Notes under the pieces: model-generated
The model's database searches: none
What the model was told of the DNA's origin: nothing
The model's input: the letters and a program-made list of their open reading frames with translations, nothing else
Part shown: positions 51,805 through 63,129 of the stretch, piece by piece
How positions within the stretch are numbered: the stretch's first letter is position 1
Layout of the letters: the number at the start of each line of letters is the position of its first letter
DNA from: Diplonema papillatum
Lineage: Eukaryota > Euglenozoa > Diplonemea > Diplonemida > Diplonemidae
Assembly: GCA_030068145.1 (NCBI GenBank)
Contig: JAPJBO010001137.1
Span: forward strand, 1-64,000
DNA: 64,000 nucleotides
Direction of reading: 5' to 3'
Position numbers and translations under genes: made by a program

Positions 51805-51885
51805 GGTGCGCGCCGACTTGTACACTTGTCCCACGCGTGCTTGGTCACGTTGCAGTACAACAGGACCACAGCACGACATTGTAGC
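51805..51885 (-). pseudogene. Fragment of the M64 peptidase gene
   Basis: GCGCCGACTTGTACACTTGT, CACGCGTGCTTGGTCACG and CACGACATTGTAGC match 50262-50345 of the peptidase coding sequence, in the same orientation 1.54 kb upstream, with small deletions. Confidence 0.82.
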
Positions 51886-51899
51886 CTGCGACTTTATTT

Positions 51900-52560
51900 T
51901 GGCGAACGCCCGTGATAAGAGACAACACGATTCGTCGTCAGTCGCTCGCGTCATTAGATCTGGCAAAGAAGGAGAACGGAGCCGGATGGACCTCAACTCC
52001 AGAAGATGGATTGCCCTGTGCGTTCGAAAAGCAACGTGTCGTCGTTAAGCTCTCTGTACCTCTCCTGCAACCCCATAGCAATCGACAGGAGGGTATCAGA
52101 TCCAGATTCAATTTTTCGCTTCGTTGTACTGGAAGCCTAGTGCACACTGGGCGCTCTCTTCGGCTGGAGACTTAACGTTAGCAGTGCCCTTCAAAGGTTC
52201 GGGCAGTCTTTTCGCAGTTGTGGCATTCTCAAGTGAGAAGATTGCCCTGTCATTACTGGGCTAGCTCTCGCGCCAACAGTTGTTAAAGCGTGGCAGCGAG
52301 GTTTGGTCATCTTTTTTTTTCTGCTACCGATTTTTGTGTTTCCGACGATCCCGTGAGGCGTACAGATTGGTGTCTTCCGACCTTTTTTTTTTTTAGGAAC
52401 AACATACCACGCTGGACATGTCAGTACAAAAAAGAAAGTTGGCAGCGTTGGAGGCACCCACCGGAGTTATCACTTCGGTCATTCCGCCGCTCGTCTTTGG
52501 TACCTGGCGTTTGAAGAGCCACGAATCGAGCCAACGGAAAGACGGTTCAGATGGAGGTGC
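51900..52560. other. No gene; dispersed motif
   Basis: The block 52325-52385 (TTTTTGTGTTTCCGACGATC, AGATTGGTGTCTTCCGACC) matches 59645-59705 and 37745-37910. The rest is unassigned. Confidence 0.5.
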
Positions 52561-52568
52561 GTCACCAA

Positions 52569-53213
52569 TGCAGGCTGCTCGTGCGCTCGTGTGCACGAGC
52601 GGAGGCTGCGGTCTCGTTCAAGGCGTAGCCGACGAGGTTGGCCGCTCTCTTCAGCAACTTGGAAAAGCTCGATAGCAGCTCGGGCCGGACCTACAACGTG
52701 CTCATGGGTTCCTGCACGTCCTGGAAACCGTAGACGACCGGGTTTTCTTCGATGGGGTGCTTCCACTGCTCGTCTTTCGTAGGGCTGTAGTCGTAGCGGC
52801 CCTTGCCGGAGTTGAGCTGCCACGAGTCGAACCTCCGCCTTTGGATGGCAAGGCCGGTTGGCGGCGAGTCGGCTGCAGGGGACCCAGCCTCCTCCCACGC
52901 GTTCAAGACGGTGGGCAGGAAGTGCACCTCGTCTTCGGCGACGCGGAAGGCGTTGCCGCAGGGGCCCGACGCGTAGCGGCGCTGCAGAGCCTCCGCGAGG
53001 AAGCAGTGCTTCGTGTGCGCGGAGTTGACGACTTCTTTGCAGATGGCGGCCAGGTGGTGGAGGCCGAGCGGGATTTGGTTCGGTATCGTGCACGGGACAC
53101 CGGCTTCTCTGGCCAGGTCCCGAATGCGGCAGAGGACCGTTTCCGTGGATGTCGCCGGGTGGAGCTCGAAATGCTGTTGTTCGCGGTTTGGGTTGATCCC
53201 GAGGGACGATCAG
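52569..53213 (-). CDS. Unknown GC3-rich exon with an in-frame TAG
   Basis: Open from about 53213: INPNREQQHFELHPATSTET, then VPCTIPNQIPLGLHHLAAIC, AHTKHCFLAEALQRRYASGP and YDYSPTKDEQWKHPIEENPV. A TAG at 52691 follows PMSTL, yet the same frame continues in protein-like fashion (ELLSSFSKLLKRAANLVGYA) to a TGA near 52569. The TAG could be a real stop, a disabling mutation, or be removed by a 27-nt GT..AG segment (GTGCAGGAACC to GTTGTAG) that preserves frame. No domain was recognised. There is no ATG at the 5' end, so it is an internal or 3' exon. Confidence 0.45.
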
Positions 53214-53279
53214 AATGTTTGCTTCACTCCAGTTGTATTTGTTTGAACGTGATATGGGTCAATGCCAAACCCCCCCCCC

Positions 53280-53956
53280 CTAGGGCAGTGTTCCAGGTAA
53301 ACGGTAAACGTTTACCGTTTATAAACGTTTGCGTTTACTCATTTCGGAGTAAACGTTGAGTTCGCGTTTACTCGACCGTTTGTATCAAGGGCGGCATCCA
53401 CTGGAAACGCAATCTATCAAGGAAGAGGGGCAACTAAGTAAAATATCCAGACGGACCGTTCGTCGCAAATGGCGAACAAGCGCAAAGGAGACGACTGGGA
53501 GGGGGTGACATTCACGGAAGTACCCGGATCGAAGATGCGCAAGGTAACCTGCAAGTTCTGCGATAAGGCCTTCTCCACCGCCTCTGCTGAGCACCTGCTC
53601 GGCCAAAAGATCCCATGGTGGTAGCACACACCCGCCTTCGTCGTCAAGCTGAAGGCAGCAGAAGAAAAATGAGAAAGCCAAGACGAAGCAGCTGAATATG
53701 GTGCCATTCCTCACTCGAGCGCGATGAGTACCCCCCCAACGCCCGAAGAACTCAAGATGCTTGACAACACCATAAAAGAGATGGGCAGCCGAATGAAACG
53801 TGGGTTGCGCCAGGAGGCCAAGTATGGTCTAACTGTGCTCTGTAGGAGAGTAAACGTTTACCGCCAGTAAACGTAAACGTTTACCGTTTATAAACGTTTA
53901 CGTTTACTCATTTTGGAGTAAACGCGTTTACTCAACGTTTACCAGCTTCACTGCCC
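53280..53956 (+). mobile_element. hAT-like element with BED zinc finger, deleted
   Basis: The termini are exact inverse copies, CCTAGGGCAGTG and CACTGCCCTAGG, of the hAT CAGTG type. Dense subterminal repeats of GTAAACGTTTAC/TAAACGTTTACC lie at both ends (53297-53385 and 53850-53945). Only about 390 bp remain inside, coding for a BED finger. No catalytic domain remains, so the element is non-autonomous. The preceding C12 run blurs the left target site. Confidence 0.82.
53469..53624 (+). CDS. BED-type zinc finger remnant, 51 aa
   Basis: The frame reads EGVTFTEVPGSKMRKVTC KFCDKAFS and HLLGQKI: the Trp/Phe residues, CxxC and His of a BED finger, the DNA-binding module at the N-terminus of hAT transposases. 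It ends at an early TAG, and the later frames are disrupted. A decayed transposase start inside the hAT element. Confidence 0.7.
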   Translation: MANKRKGDDWEGVTFTEVPGSKMRKVTCKFCDKAFSTASAEHLLGQKIPWW

Positions 53957-55638
53957 TAGGCATAGTGGTCAAACGATTCGCATTCTCGCATATTATCGCA
54001 TTTGGGATTTTGGCGCCGATTATCGCATTTTCATTCGCATTATCGCACGATTATCGCATATTATCGCGTATTATCGCATATTATCGCACATTATCGCATG
54101 TGCGATAATGATTATCGCACGATTATCGCACATTATCGCAGAATCCTTCGGGGGACCCGGAGCGAGGCAGGATGGCTTGACAGGCGCAGAAAGTGAGAAA
54201 ACGAGTCCGCGGAGCTCGTCGTGAGCCCTTCTCACTCGCGCCATGCTACCGTGACGCTTCGACAACTGACATCCGACCACTCCCAGTATCACCTAACTTG
54301 ACAACTGCGATGGCTGATCCCTTCTTGGTCAACAAAACGTGCAAGCTCTCTTTCATCGTCTTCATCGACGACTTAAGCTTTGCCGACACGGGAGCCTCAC
54401 AGGAGCCTCAGCCTTCCCCGGGAAGTGGCGACAAGGTGTATGCTCTTTACGCTGCCTGGGTACGCCACAATGCCGAGATTCACACACCACCCACGTTTTG
54501 CAGCTGGAAGGAGGACAGAAGTGATGTTGAACGGCATAGAAGCAGCTTGCTCCAAAAGGACCGCTGGAACGACGCCAAACCCGTGTATCCGCAGGACGTA
54601 CCCTTCGCCCTATGAAAACTGAAGTTTCCCATCAAGGCGTTTAGCCGCCGCCGTAGGCCGTGCCGTGACGTTGTGGGTGTCTATCAAGCACTCACAGTTC
54701 CTTGTATTCTCCTGCTTCATCCGGAAGTCGTCCAACGAAACAACCCTTGCACTGGTAGGGCGCAGCCTGCCATATCATGACTTCGCACCCACTTCCGTAC
54801 GGCCGAGACCATCGTCAGCAACCCGACGACAGACAGATGCCTCTTGCAATGTCAGTCTCTGGCTGGCGGGTGAGCTCGCCTCGCGGGGGATCGCGCATTG
54901 TAGCGCTGTGGACTCTCTTCTTTTTTGTGACTACACGGCCAACGGTCTACGTAACGCCTTGATGAGAAACTTCAGTTTCCATTGAGCGAAGGGTACGTCC
55001 TGCGGACACACGGGTTTGGCGTCGTTCCAGCGGTCCTTGGAGGCAAGCTGCTTCTATGCCGGTTAACATCAGTTTCGTCCTCCTTGTGGCGTATCCAGGC
55101 AGCGTAAAGAGCATAAACCTTGTCGCCACTTCCCGGGGAATCCCGTGTCAGCAACGTTTAAGTCGTTTTGGTGCCGGTGCGTGGATCTCTCACGCCGGGC
55201 TTTTGTCTGGTTCCGGCTGTTTCACTGGGGCTCGCCGAACATGGTCTTCCCTCGTACAAAGTCATGGTTGGTCTTGTTTCGGCGGTTTGTCAAGTTCCAG
55301 AATGACACTGTCTTCTGGAGACCCCCATGTGCTTCTTGCGTCTGGGGAGCATCTGGACAACTTCAGCTGTCGTAGTATCAGCTGGCACGATCGATGGGGC
55401 GGCAACGGAATCTGGATGTGGTTGCCAGAAAAGACAGGTTCTCATAGCACTCTTGCTACAAACCCCAGAGAAAGTCACAAAGCTTACCCCCGGAACCCAC
55501 CCCTACAGGGGTACATCCTCTGTACAAATAGAGTATAATGGACTATCGCATACTATCGCATGCCGATTATGTGCGATAATCTTGTGCGATAATGCGATAA
55601 TTATTATCGCATGCGAATCGTTTGACCACTATGCTTAG
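53957..55638. mobile_element. 1.68-kb TIR element with ATTATCGCA subterminal repeats
   Basis: The left end GCATAGTGGTCAAACGATTC is matched by the right end GAATCGTTTGACCACTATGC, an exact TIR of at least 24 bp. Many ATTATCGCA/TGCGATAAT repeats fill 53985-54140 and 55545-55615. The interior has a long inverted repeat (54405-54640 against 54955-55140). A minor open frame at 54310-54615 (MADPFLVNKTCKLSFIVFID) is half-contained in that repeat. No transposase domain was recognised. The left end begins directly at the right end of the hAT element, so the two are abutting. Confidence 0.85.
54405..55140. repeat. Long inverted repeat inside the TIR element
   Basis: Arms of about 190-230 bp (GGGAAGTGGCGACAAGGTGT to CTGAAGTTTCCCATCAAGG and its complement) are separated by about 315 bp. 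A transcript through it would fold into a long hairpin. Confidence 0.85.
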
Positions 55639-55639
55639 G

Positions 55640-57210
55640 GGGGGTCAAAAGGTCTTTTTTTTGAGATAGCAAAAACCGAGCGCAGCGAGCTTTTTGTGAG
55701 AAGGTTTTATTATCCAAACAACCAGGCGTGCTCTCTCATTTTATTTCTCACACAAAAAACGCTGAGCTAAGAAGGCAGCCCGCAGTGCTGCAAACGGAGC
55801 CTCAGCCCGCAGAGCTGAGTTTGGCAGCCCGCAGTGCTACAACAACGCAAGCAGCCCGCTGTGCTGCTGACCGCCATGGGAAGGGGGGTGATCCCGTGCA
55901 CATCACAGGATCGGCACATGCGTGCCTCCCCAAAATCCCAAACCCCGAACCCTGAACTGTTTTTCCTTCTGATGATAGACAGCCCAACGCTTTATCTTTG
56001 CGTTCTTTCTTCTTTGCTTTGTGCTTATAACGTGCGGAAATAAAAGCGTCAAAATGGTGACATTTTCAGCCTGTAGACTTAACGGCAGTTTAAGGCTTAA
56101 AACCCATGCAACCCGCCTCAGAAATGCCCGGAAACGTGTTTTTGGGGGAAGTTTCATGGAAAATGGCCCAGGGGGGGGGTGTATTAGTTGATGGTTTTAG
56201 GGTGGACACCGTTTGGTACCGGCTAGCAGCCTGTGTGTGTGCTTCACTGTTCATACCATGCAAAGATGAGGCTACAATCACGTGCAGGCAGCCACAAATG
56301 GCCCACCCCCCCCTCCCGCATGATCCAAAATAGGGCCAAAAACAGGCATTTTTTCAGATTTTCCACTGTGGTCTGGGAATGGGCGGCAAGGGTCAGCACC
56401 TGGAGAAAGAAATGTGTATTCCGCTCCGGGTGACCATGCGCGCACCAAATTGGCCTCGGAGACTCCTGTTTTTACGTGCAGATACCTCACTGCCAGCCCC
56501 CAAGACTCCTGCCTGTTCACCGCACCAGCCAGTGTCTGTCCGGTGTGCTATTAAGGGGGTTTGGGACGCATTTGGGGGCTTGACCACTAGTTTATGGGGG
56601 GGTAGATACTTTTCCCATTTTTTTGGATTTTTTTACCTCTAACTACTGCATCCGGAGGTGAAAATGGGGTGAGCATGTGCTACATGCGCCTCACATTGAC
56701 CAGAGAGGTGGGTTTCACCGGAATAACGCCAGAACACCTTTGAAAAGTGGTCAAAATACCATAAAAAGGGCCAAACCCAAATGCTGACTTTATTCCTGAA
56801 TTTCCACGTTTTTGGATTCTGTTGCATTTGCCGACCGAAGGGACCGGAAGACATGTTGAAAAAGGAACCCAGACCACAAGGGAAGTGACTTCATTGGGAA
56901 ACGGGGTGAGCCCATTGCAAAAGTGCAGCCGACGTCCCCTCCTAGACTGCCTTGGCCACGGGTCCCCTTCCACTACCTATCGCCGCGAAAAGTGCGCCCG
57001 GCCGCACGGCGTGTGCACGCGCACGACATGCCGTGCATGCGCATCACGGGGCAAGGGCACAACTGACAGAGAGTTAAGTTATCCGCCGGCAACTTTGATA
57101 CGACTTCTTCTCGCTCTTTAGCACAGCGCTGCACAAACCTGCTGGCTCGCGCGGTTGTCCATCGCCACATAACGGTCGGAAAACCTCTAACGAACAATGA
57201 ATGCTGCCGC
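55640..57210. other. No gene; short imperfect repeats
   Basis: GCAGCCCGCAGTGCT occurs three times within 55775-55865. The remainder has no coding-like composition and no match to other families. GGGGGGGTCAAA at 55643 resembles the ends of the GGGTCAAATAC TIR family but has no visible partner. Confidence 0.4.
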
Positions 57211-57214
57211 GCCT

Positions 57215-57310
57215 CGAAGTATTCCGCATATCCATCTTGGAGTATGGAACAGAGATTTCAATGCACAGCAACTGGGCGGAGTATTTTCTCCCTGCCCACT
57301 TTGTCAGAAA
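57215..57310 (-). repeat. Dispersed repeat, inverted partner of 35090-35190
   Basis: GTATTCCGCATATCCATCTT, GAGTATGGAACAGAG and GGCGGAGTATTTTCTCCCTG match the reverse complement of the earlier block with about 80% identity by eye. Confidence 0.65.
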
Positions 57311-57730
57311 ACTATCAGATCATTCTTGGCAGGCAAGCCCGCAAACCCGGGTTTGCGGGTATGGATGGTGTCAAGGTGTTTGCGGGCTAGCACTGTCACT
57401 GCTCCACATTTTCGCACCATTATTGCTCTCTACAGGGCTTCGCTGATCGTCCTGCCGTCCCCTCCTGAGCTCAATCTTTCGTCATTCCTGGTGGGTTTGG
57501 GGGCCATTTTGGGTACTGCCAGGGTGGTACACGCGTTCCGGGACCGATTGCGGACACCAAGAGCCCATGTTCAGTTGCAGGGCGTGCCTTTGCATCAAAA
57601 TAGGAATAAAGTCGACATTTGGGAGTATCTACCCCCCCTACCCCCCCCCCCCCGATGTAGGCAAAAAAACGAATCCTGGAGCAAAAAAACAGCAACAAAA
57701 CAAAAAAAAAACACAAAAAGAACCCATTCA

Positions 57731-57790
57731 TGAACGGTCACACGGAGACCCTAAAACCCCGGAATTTCAAGCGAACTTTAACTCTAAAAA
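57731..57790 (-). repeat. Dispersed repeat E, inverted
   Basis: GAACGGTCACACGGAGACCC and TTTCAAGCGAACTTTAACTC, close to the 26276 copy. Confidence 0.8.
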
Positions 57791-57920
57791 AAACAAAAAA
57801 AACAAGGCCCTCCTGGTGAACCCAAATACTCGTGCACACGCCCGGCCGAACCTTGCTACACCGCACCTAAGCCACCAAAAACGCCCAGCTTTTCACATCC
57901 TGCCTGCCAAGACCATTCAG

Positions 57921-60900
57921 CTACTGCTCAACAATCCTGATAATTCTGCAGACTGCTTCAAAAGCTTCTGATAAGTACTCGAAATGCCACCTCACCAGAC
58001 CGCTGGCCTGCACGTGGAAGACCCAGGCTCACCCGAGCCAGCAAGAGTGCACCAGCAGACCACCAGGGCAAAAAAACACAAACCTCCAGAGCAAAAAAAA
58101 ACAGCAAAAAAACAAAAAAAAACGTACCGCGCTCCAACAAAAAAAACAGGTAGGGTGCCAACTTTGCCCCCCCCAGTAACAGGGGTCAAAATAAGAAGAA
58201 AGGGGGCAAAACCTTGTCGCCGAGGCGGAGCAAGTTGTCGATTTCTGACCAGGCCACTTCGGACACCGGGAACGCATCCGACTCGCCGGTACGCCACACC
58301 AGAGACTTGTCCTGCAGGCCGACGACGATGTCGTCGCCAGCCACGGCTCGCACGGAGACACTCTTCGAGTCTGCCGAAGCCGGTTCCTCGTGCAGCGGCA
58401 CCCTGACCTTTCTCGCACCCGGGCTAATGGTCAGCTTCGACACAAACCCCGTTCCCTCGTACCGTGCGGAGGCCAAAGGCGTCGCATCGTCAGTGTACAA
58501 GTTGCACAGCTTCCGGTCCAGGTACCGAGATGCCGGGTTCACGTCAGCGACACCTGCGTTGGAGGGTGAATGGGTGCGTTAGAAACGCCGGCTGGTGCTT
58601 CTTTCGACGGACGCTAAGAGGGGGAGACCCTGATCGGCCTACACACTTCGGAGCATTGCAAGCCTGTCTTTGTGACCACACACACCGTTAAACCAATACG
58701 ACTTCACGTCGTGGCCGACTTCAAGACTAAAACAGTGTCTGTAAACCATGGACTTGAATGCTGCGGTTTCGGTAACACGCATAAACATGACTGCTCTGGG
58801 GGGATTTAAAAGACCGCTCGTTCTTTCGCCAGACTTTCTCGCGAGCGAACGACGTAGATCCGCATCTTCCGCTTACTCTGAATATCGCAGCGGAAATGCA
58901 TCTATACAGTCCCACCGATGATCATGCTGATACACATTGCCACCGCATGCACTCTCTCTTATTTGTGGAGGAGGTTGTGAGCTGATATGCATGCATCGGA
59001 GTTCAGTGCGTAACCCTGCGAGGGTCACAAAGACGGCAATTTGTCCTGTGTACCCCCGCACTGTTAATCTAAAGCAGAATTTGACCAGTGCAATCTCTCA
59101 TAACAGCGGGTCCTCACAGCGGGTCTATATCTGTTGATCGCTACAAGCAAACGAGTGGCGCAAGGCTGCCGGATCCGAGGGCAACAAGCAACAGTTGTTG
59201 CGTCGGCTTCGCTCGGAAGCAAATGTATTGGGGATGAACACGCATACTTTGCGGCTTCCAGTTGGCGGTCAGGTCAGGATCGTGAGTCCACCAGCCCGGC
59301 TCTTCGGTCGCGAGATAGGCGTCCCTCTGCTCAGCCCACTCTGTGCCGGAAGCACCCGGGTGCATGGCGTGCCAAACGGCTTTACGGAGCGCGTTGTTCC
59401 TCTCAGCGAAGGCCAGCATTGGGTCCTTCGCCGCCTCCTCCCTGTGGTAGTCCCGCCGGATGCTTTGTTTCAGGACGTCTAAGTGGAGCACAGGGTACGC
59501 GGCTCCTTGCCGCATCGCAACGAAAAAGTCGCTGCCGATGTCCGTCTCCCAGGCCAGGTCCAGCTCTATGCCGTCGCGGTGGTTCTTGATGAAGTTCGCT
59601 ACGGACGGGGTTTCTTCTGCGGCCAGCAGCACGCGGCGGCCTGTGTTTTTTTTGTGTTTCCGACGATCCCGGATGGACGTATAGATTGGTGTCTTTCGAC
59701 CTTTTGTGTGCTTGTGAAGTTCAGCGTAGTGCGTGCTTGTGGTGATCGGTGGGGTTCTCAAAAGAAATGTTTTGTTTTATCGTATCTTCGAGCTAGACTT
59801 GATCTCGTGCATTAGCCAAGTGGCCCATTCTGTTGCTTTCCCGCTGGGCTCCTGATAGCGGACTCGCGCGCAAACGGACAGTATGACTGCTGTGTTGCGG
59901 GCTGAAAATTCATCCTGTCTCACTCCACACTCCACGTGTGGCCCTGTTTACGCTCTTTTTGGGCAAAATCCAAGATCCTATGGTGTGGTCGGTATAGCCA
60001 GGGGGAACTACGGGGGAACTACGGGGAACTGACCTTGGGGTGTCTTTTTGTAGTGAATTTTTTAAAACGCCACGCACCGGCGCCAAACCGGGAGCTTTCA
60101 CAGAAGGGCCAAGCCTTTTGAAAAATGGAGCTTTCGGGGTGTCGGGGGTGGTGCTTTCGTGACGCCGTGGCATGAAGGATTCGTTGAATGTAGACTCGAA
60201 CGCTATCGTAGGACTCGCAGAAGTCGGTTGGCTCACGCTTGCAGGAACCTAAGTAAAGCTCGCTACCGGGCCTCCCTTCAACGTTCCCCACTAGGTCTGA
60301 AGGAAAAGCTCAGTTGCTACCATTGCGTGCTTGTACTGGTCCTTGAAAATAACGCGTTATCGTGACGGATGGCAGAAGCCTGACCGATGGAGATCTGCAG
60401 GATATCTTGGACAGCCCACAGATAAAATTGGCAGCACGCAATCAAGAGTCCGGTGATAGACGAAAGGATGTGCTTGAGTCCAACTTGTGTCTGCATGGAA
60501 GGGAAGCTGATAAGAAGTTACTGTCTGCATGGAAGGGAAGCTGATAAGAAGTTACTTCTTGATAAACTGCATGCCTCACCCGAGGCATGCCATTCAAGGC
60601 TAATGTTGTTGTGGGCAAGATCTCTGGAACAGAAGGATGCAGAGCCCGAAGAACCCAAGGCTTTGCCGTGTCCGAAGTCTTCCTCTCGCCAGCGAAAGAA
60701 GCAAACAAGCCAGAGCCTCTCCTTGCGCGCCATTCCGACACTCCAATCCCTCTTGGGTTTGGGCAAGAAGGTGATTCGCAATCACGTTCAGAAGCCCAGG
60801 TGGCGTTTGCATCAGCTGCTCTACCAGTTTCTCCTCCTGCAACGCAACCTTGCCTTCAGCATGGCCATTATGACTGTCATTCTGGTTATCAACCTTACTC

Positions 60901-62962
60901 CGCGCTCGGGTTGCCGTCTTCGACCGCGACCGCCTCTGATAGTTTGGGTTAGAATACAAATAATCTGTGGCGATTTGCGGTGTCGCGGTTATCTCTTCGT
61001 ACGTGATCATGCTTTCGCCTCTTTAGCTCGACTTGATCGTCGCGCTCAGGCGCGTAGGTGCCTCGCTTCTCGCTTTCACACGCCGCACCTCACTTTCTGG
61101 TGCTCGTGGCACGGGTGCGAGAGACGCCCGGGGAGTCGAGTCGCTGCAGAGAAGGAGAAGAAAGGCGAACGAGACGAACCTTTCTTGGATGAACCGGATC
61201 CAGGCCCGACAAGGCACTGTAAGCGTTGGTGACGTCCGTATGTCCGCACTTCCTTTCCACCATTTCCGCTGATCGGAGGCGAAGCGTGCTACGGTAATGT
61301 TCAGATTCGGAAGAAGCCTGCAAAGCGAACGAGCTGGCTAGGTTTGGCTACTGTGTTGGTGAGACAATACAAACTCGGTACTCTCATATACAGCCCCATG
61401 GTCTCCCTGGCCCCTGGTACCCAACGGACCCTACTGTGTCCCCCCATATGGGGCGGCAAAGTGAATACAATCCACTTTCGGTTCATGGCAATTAGCCCCG
61501 CCAGAAAAAAACACACCGAGGGCTTCTCCCATGGGAGGCTTTCCCGAACGTCCCTTGGTAACGTATTCGTCTACAACTGCATCGACGGTGTCGCTTACAC
61601 GGAAAGGCGCTGAGAAGGCTGTCGTCTGCGACTTGCCATTTTTGTCGAGCCCCGTCACGCCGACGCAGTACGTGGCGTCAGTTTCGTATCCGACCGCGCA
61701 ACCGTCCCTTTGGAAGGGGAGCCGCACGTGCACTGAACCGGTGTTCGGAAACGTCTGTGTGAGTAAAAGTGTGCTTAGTGAGGTTGGACTTTTGCCCAAT
61801 GGGTTCTAAAGCCGATACCCACGTAGTTTGGGCCTCGTTCTCGGCATTTTGAGCGAGAGAAGTTATTCAGTTAGGGCAGACTATTCTTATTTTTTGATCC
61901 GCGTCCCACGACCCCTGAAATTTTTCCGCGCGCGCGCGCGCAAAAAAAAAAAAAAAAGTTTGGCAAGCCACCTGGCCTGTGGGTTCCTGTGTGGTGGGGG
62001 GTGGTCTTGGTGGCAAGCGGTCGGGGGGGCTGCATGTGCTCAGGCTCTTTGTTGTACGGAGGGACCAGGTGAGCCTTCAGCGTAGAGCTGCTGCCACCGA
62101 CAGTAGTGGGCGTCTAGTCGTGGGCCTTGCGCTGTGCCTCGCGAATACCATTGGGAACCGTTTTGTGTACCTGGCAGCAACCGTGCTGTTCGGCGTTCGG
62201 CCAGAATTGGTACCGTACCCACGTTTCGGACGGCACGTGGGCATCGGCCGGAAGCCGCTTCTGCACTTCTTCCATGAGAAGCCGGATGCTTGCGGGGGCC
62301 TCAAACGTGAGGCGTGAAACTTCTCCATGACGCCTCTCGTCCACGACAGTACCGCACTCCTCAAGGACCCGGCCCATGGCGTCCCAGTAGTCGTACACCG
62401 GGGGATGTCGGCGGTACGGCGCTGGGCAATCACCTTGTTGGTGCCCTCGAACTGCTGCAACTGCGCAGAAAGTGGGAGCCCATCAAGTTTGAGAAGGGTC
62501 TTGGCCACTTCCTGATTGAACGGATGCCCTTTTTCATCGACCAGGAGGGCCCTGTCGAAGTCTTATGGGGTAGTCCTGGACTAGCCTGTTGAACAACACT
62601 ACCCACGACTTCGTTTCACCCACTTGCAGCGGCTTCACGCGGGCTTTGCTCTTTTTCATAAGCAGGTCGAAGGCGTTGACAGGTGTTCGAGCTACGGGAA
62701 CTCTTGCTTCATAACGTACCGAACCTCCCGGTACTGCATGAAGTCCATGGCCTGCACAGACATCTCAAGAGAAACATCTCTCCACACACTCCTGCTATCA
62801 GCCCTAGCCGACACCATCTTCATACTCGGCAGGCGCCTGGAGCTAACGGTCTTTTATGATCTGCTGAAACATCTCCATGAAGGACAACGTCAGGTCGTTG
62901 TTCGCAAGGAGGTGTCGATCCTTCACTGCACCAATCTCAACATCGATGGCGAAAAAACATGT
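57921..62962 (-). CDS. Uncharacterised six-exon gene with an Fn3-like exon; 5' end not found
   Basis: Linked by phase: about 62962-62848, 62751-62171, 61754-61517, 59640-59248, 58553-58213, 58007-57921 (stop TAG). Acceptors are all CAG (CTGTGCAG, CTCACACAG, AACACAG, CAACGCAG, CGTGCAG); donors include CAG|GTACAC, AAA|GTATGC and AAG|GTTTTG. Every junction from exon 2 on is phase-consistent. Readable parts: DRHLLANNDLTLSFMEMFQQ; FDLLMKKSKARVKPLQVGET; ASIRLLMEEVQKRLPADAHV; ATYCVGVTGLDKNGKSQ (end of an Fn3-type beta domain); AMRQGAAYPVLHLDVLKQSI; RWHFEYLSEAFEAVCRIIRI. Exon 2 needs two one-base corrections, near 62562-62568 and in the G5 run at 62400-62404, so it is either decayed or miscalled. No family was recognised. 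Repeat I lies in the third intron shown. Confidence 0.55.
59976..60245 (+). repeat. Dispersed repeat family I, copy 2
   Basis: Matches 39331-39628. It has a local triplication of GGGGGAACTAC at 60003-60027 and lies in an intron of the six-exon gene, antisense to it. Confidence 0.85.
60360..60960 (+). other. Weak plus-strand coding-like region inside an intron
   Basis: Frames here contain Ser/Lys-rich stretches (KALPCPKSSSRQRKKQTSQS). A 34-bp tandem duplication (TGTCTGCATGGAAGGGAAGC) at 60486-60553 shifts between them. No domain; could be chance. Confidence 0.2.
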
Positions 62963-63129
62963 CCCCTCCCTTGCGTCAGTATGCAACACTCACTTAGTCA
63001 AGGTGAAACTGCTGAAGGCTGTACTTTCTCTCACCCGGGAAGGCGCGTCGGCACGGGGCGGGTTCTCCGGTTTGTCCTCGGTCGGTGTCGGGTGTGTTTT
63101 GCCGGCGGCACAGCTTTCGTGGGGGCCAA

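Noticed and set aside
52325-52385. Poly(T)-flanked block as a spliced-leader RNA gene or poly-pyrimidine trans-splice site
   Set aside because: The block recurs at 37.7 and 59.6 kb in non-genic places and contains no recognisable spliced-leader sequence with a following GT and Sm site.
60453-61232. A 259-codon plus-strand frame
   Set aside because: There is no domain, its composition changes abruptly and it lies in an intron of the six-exon gene; kept only as a weak note.
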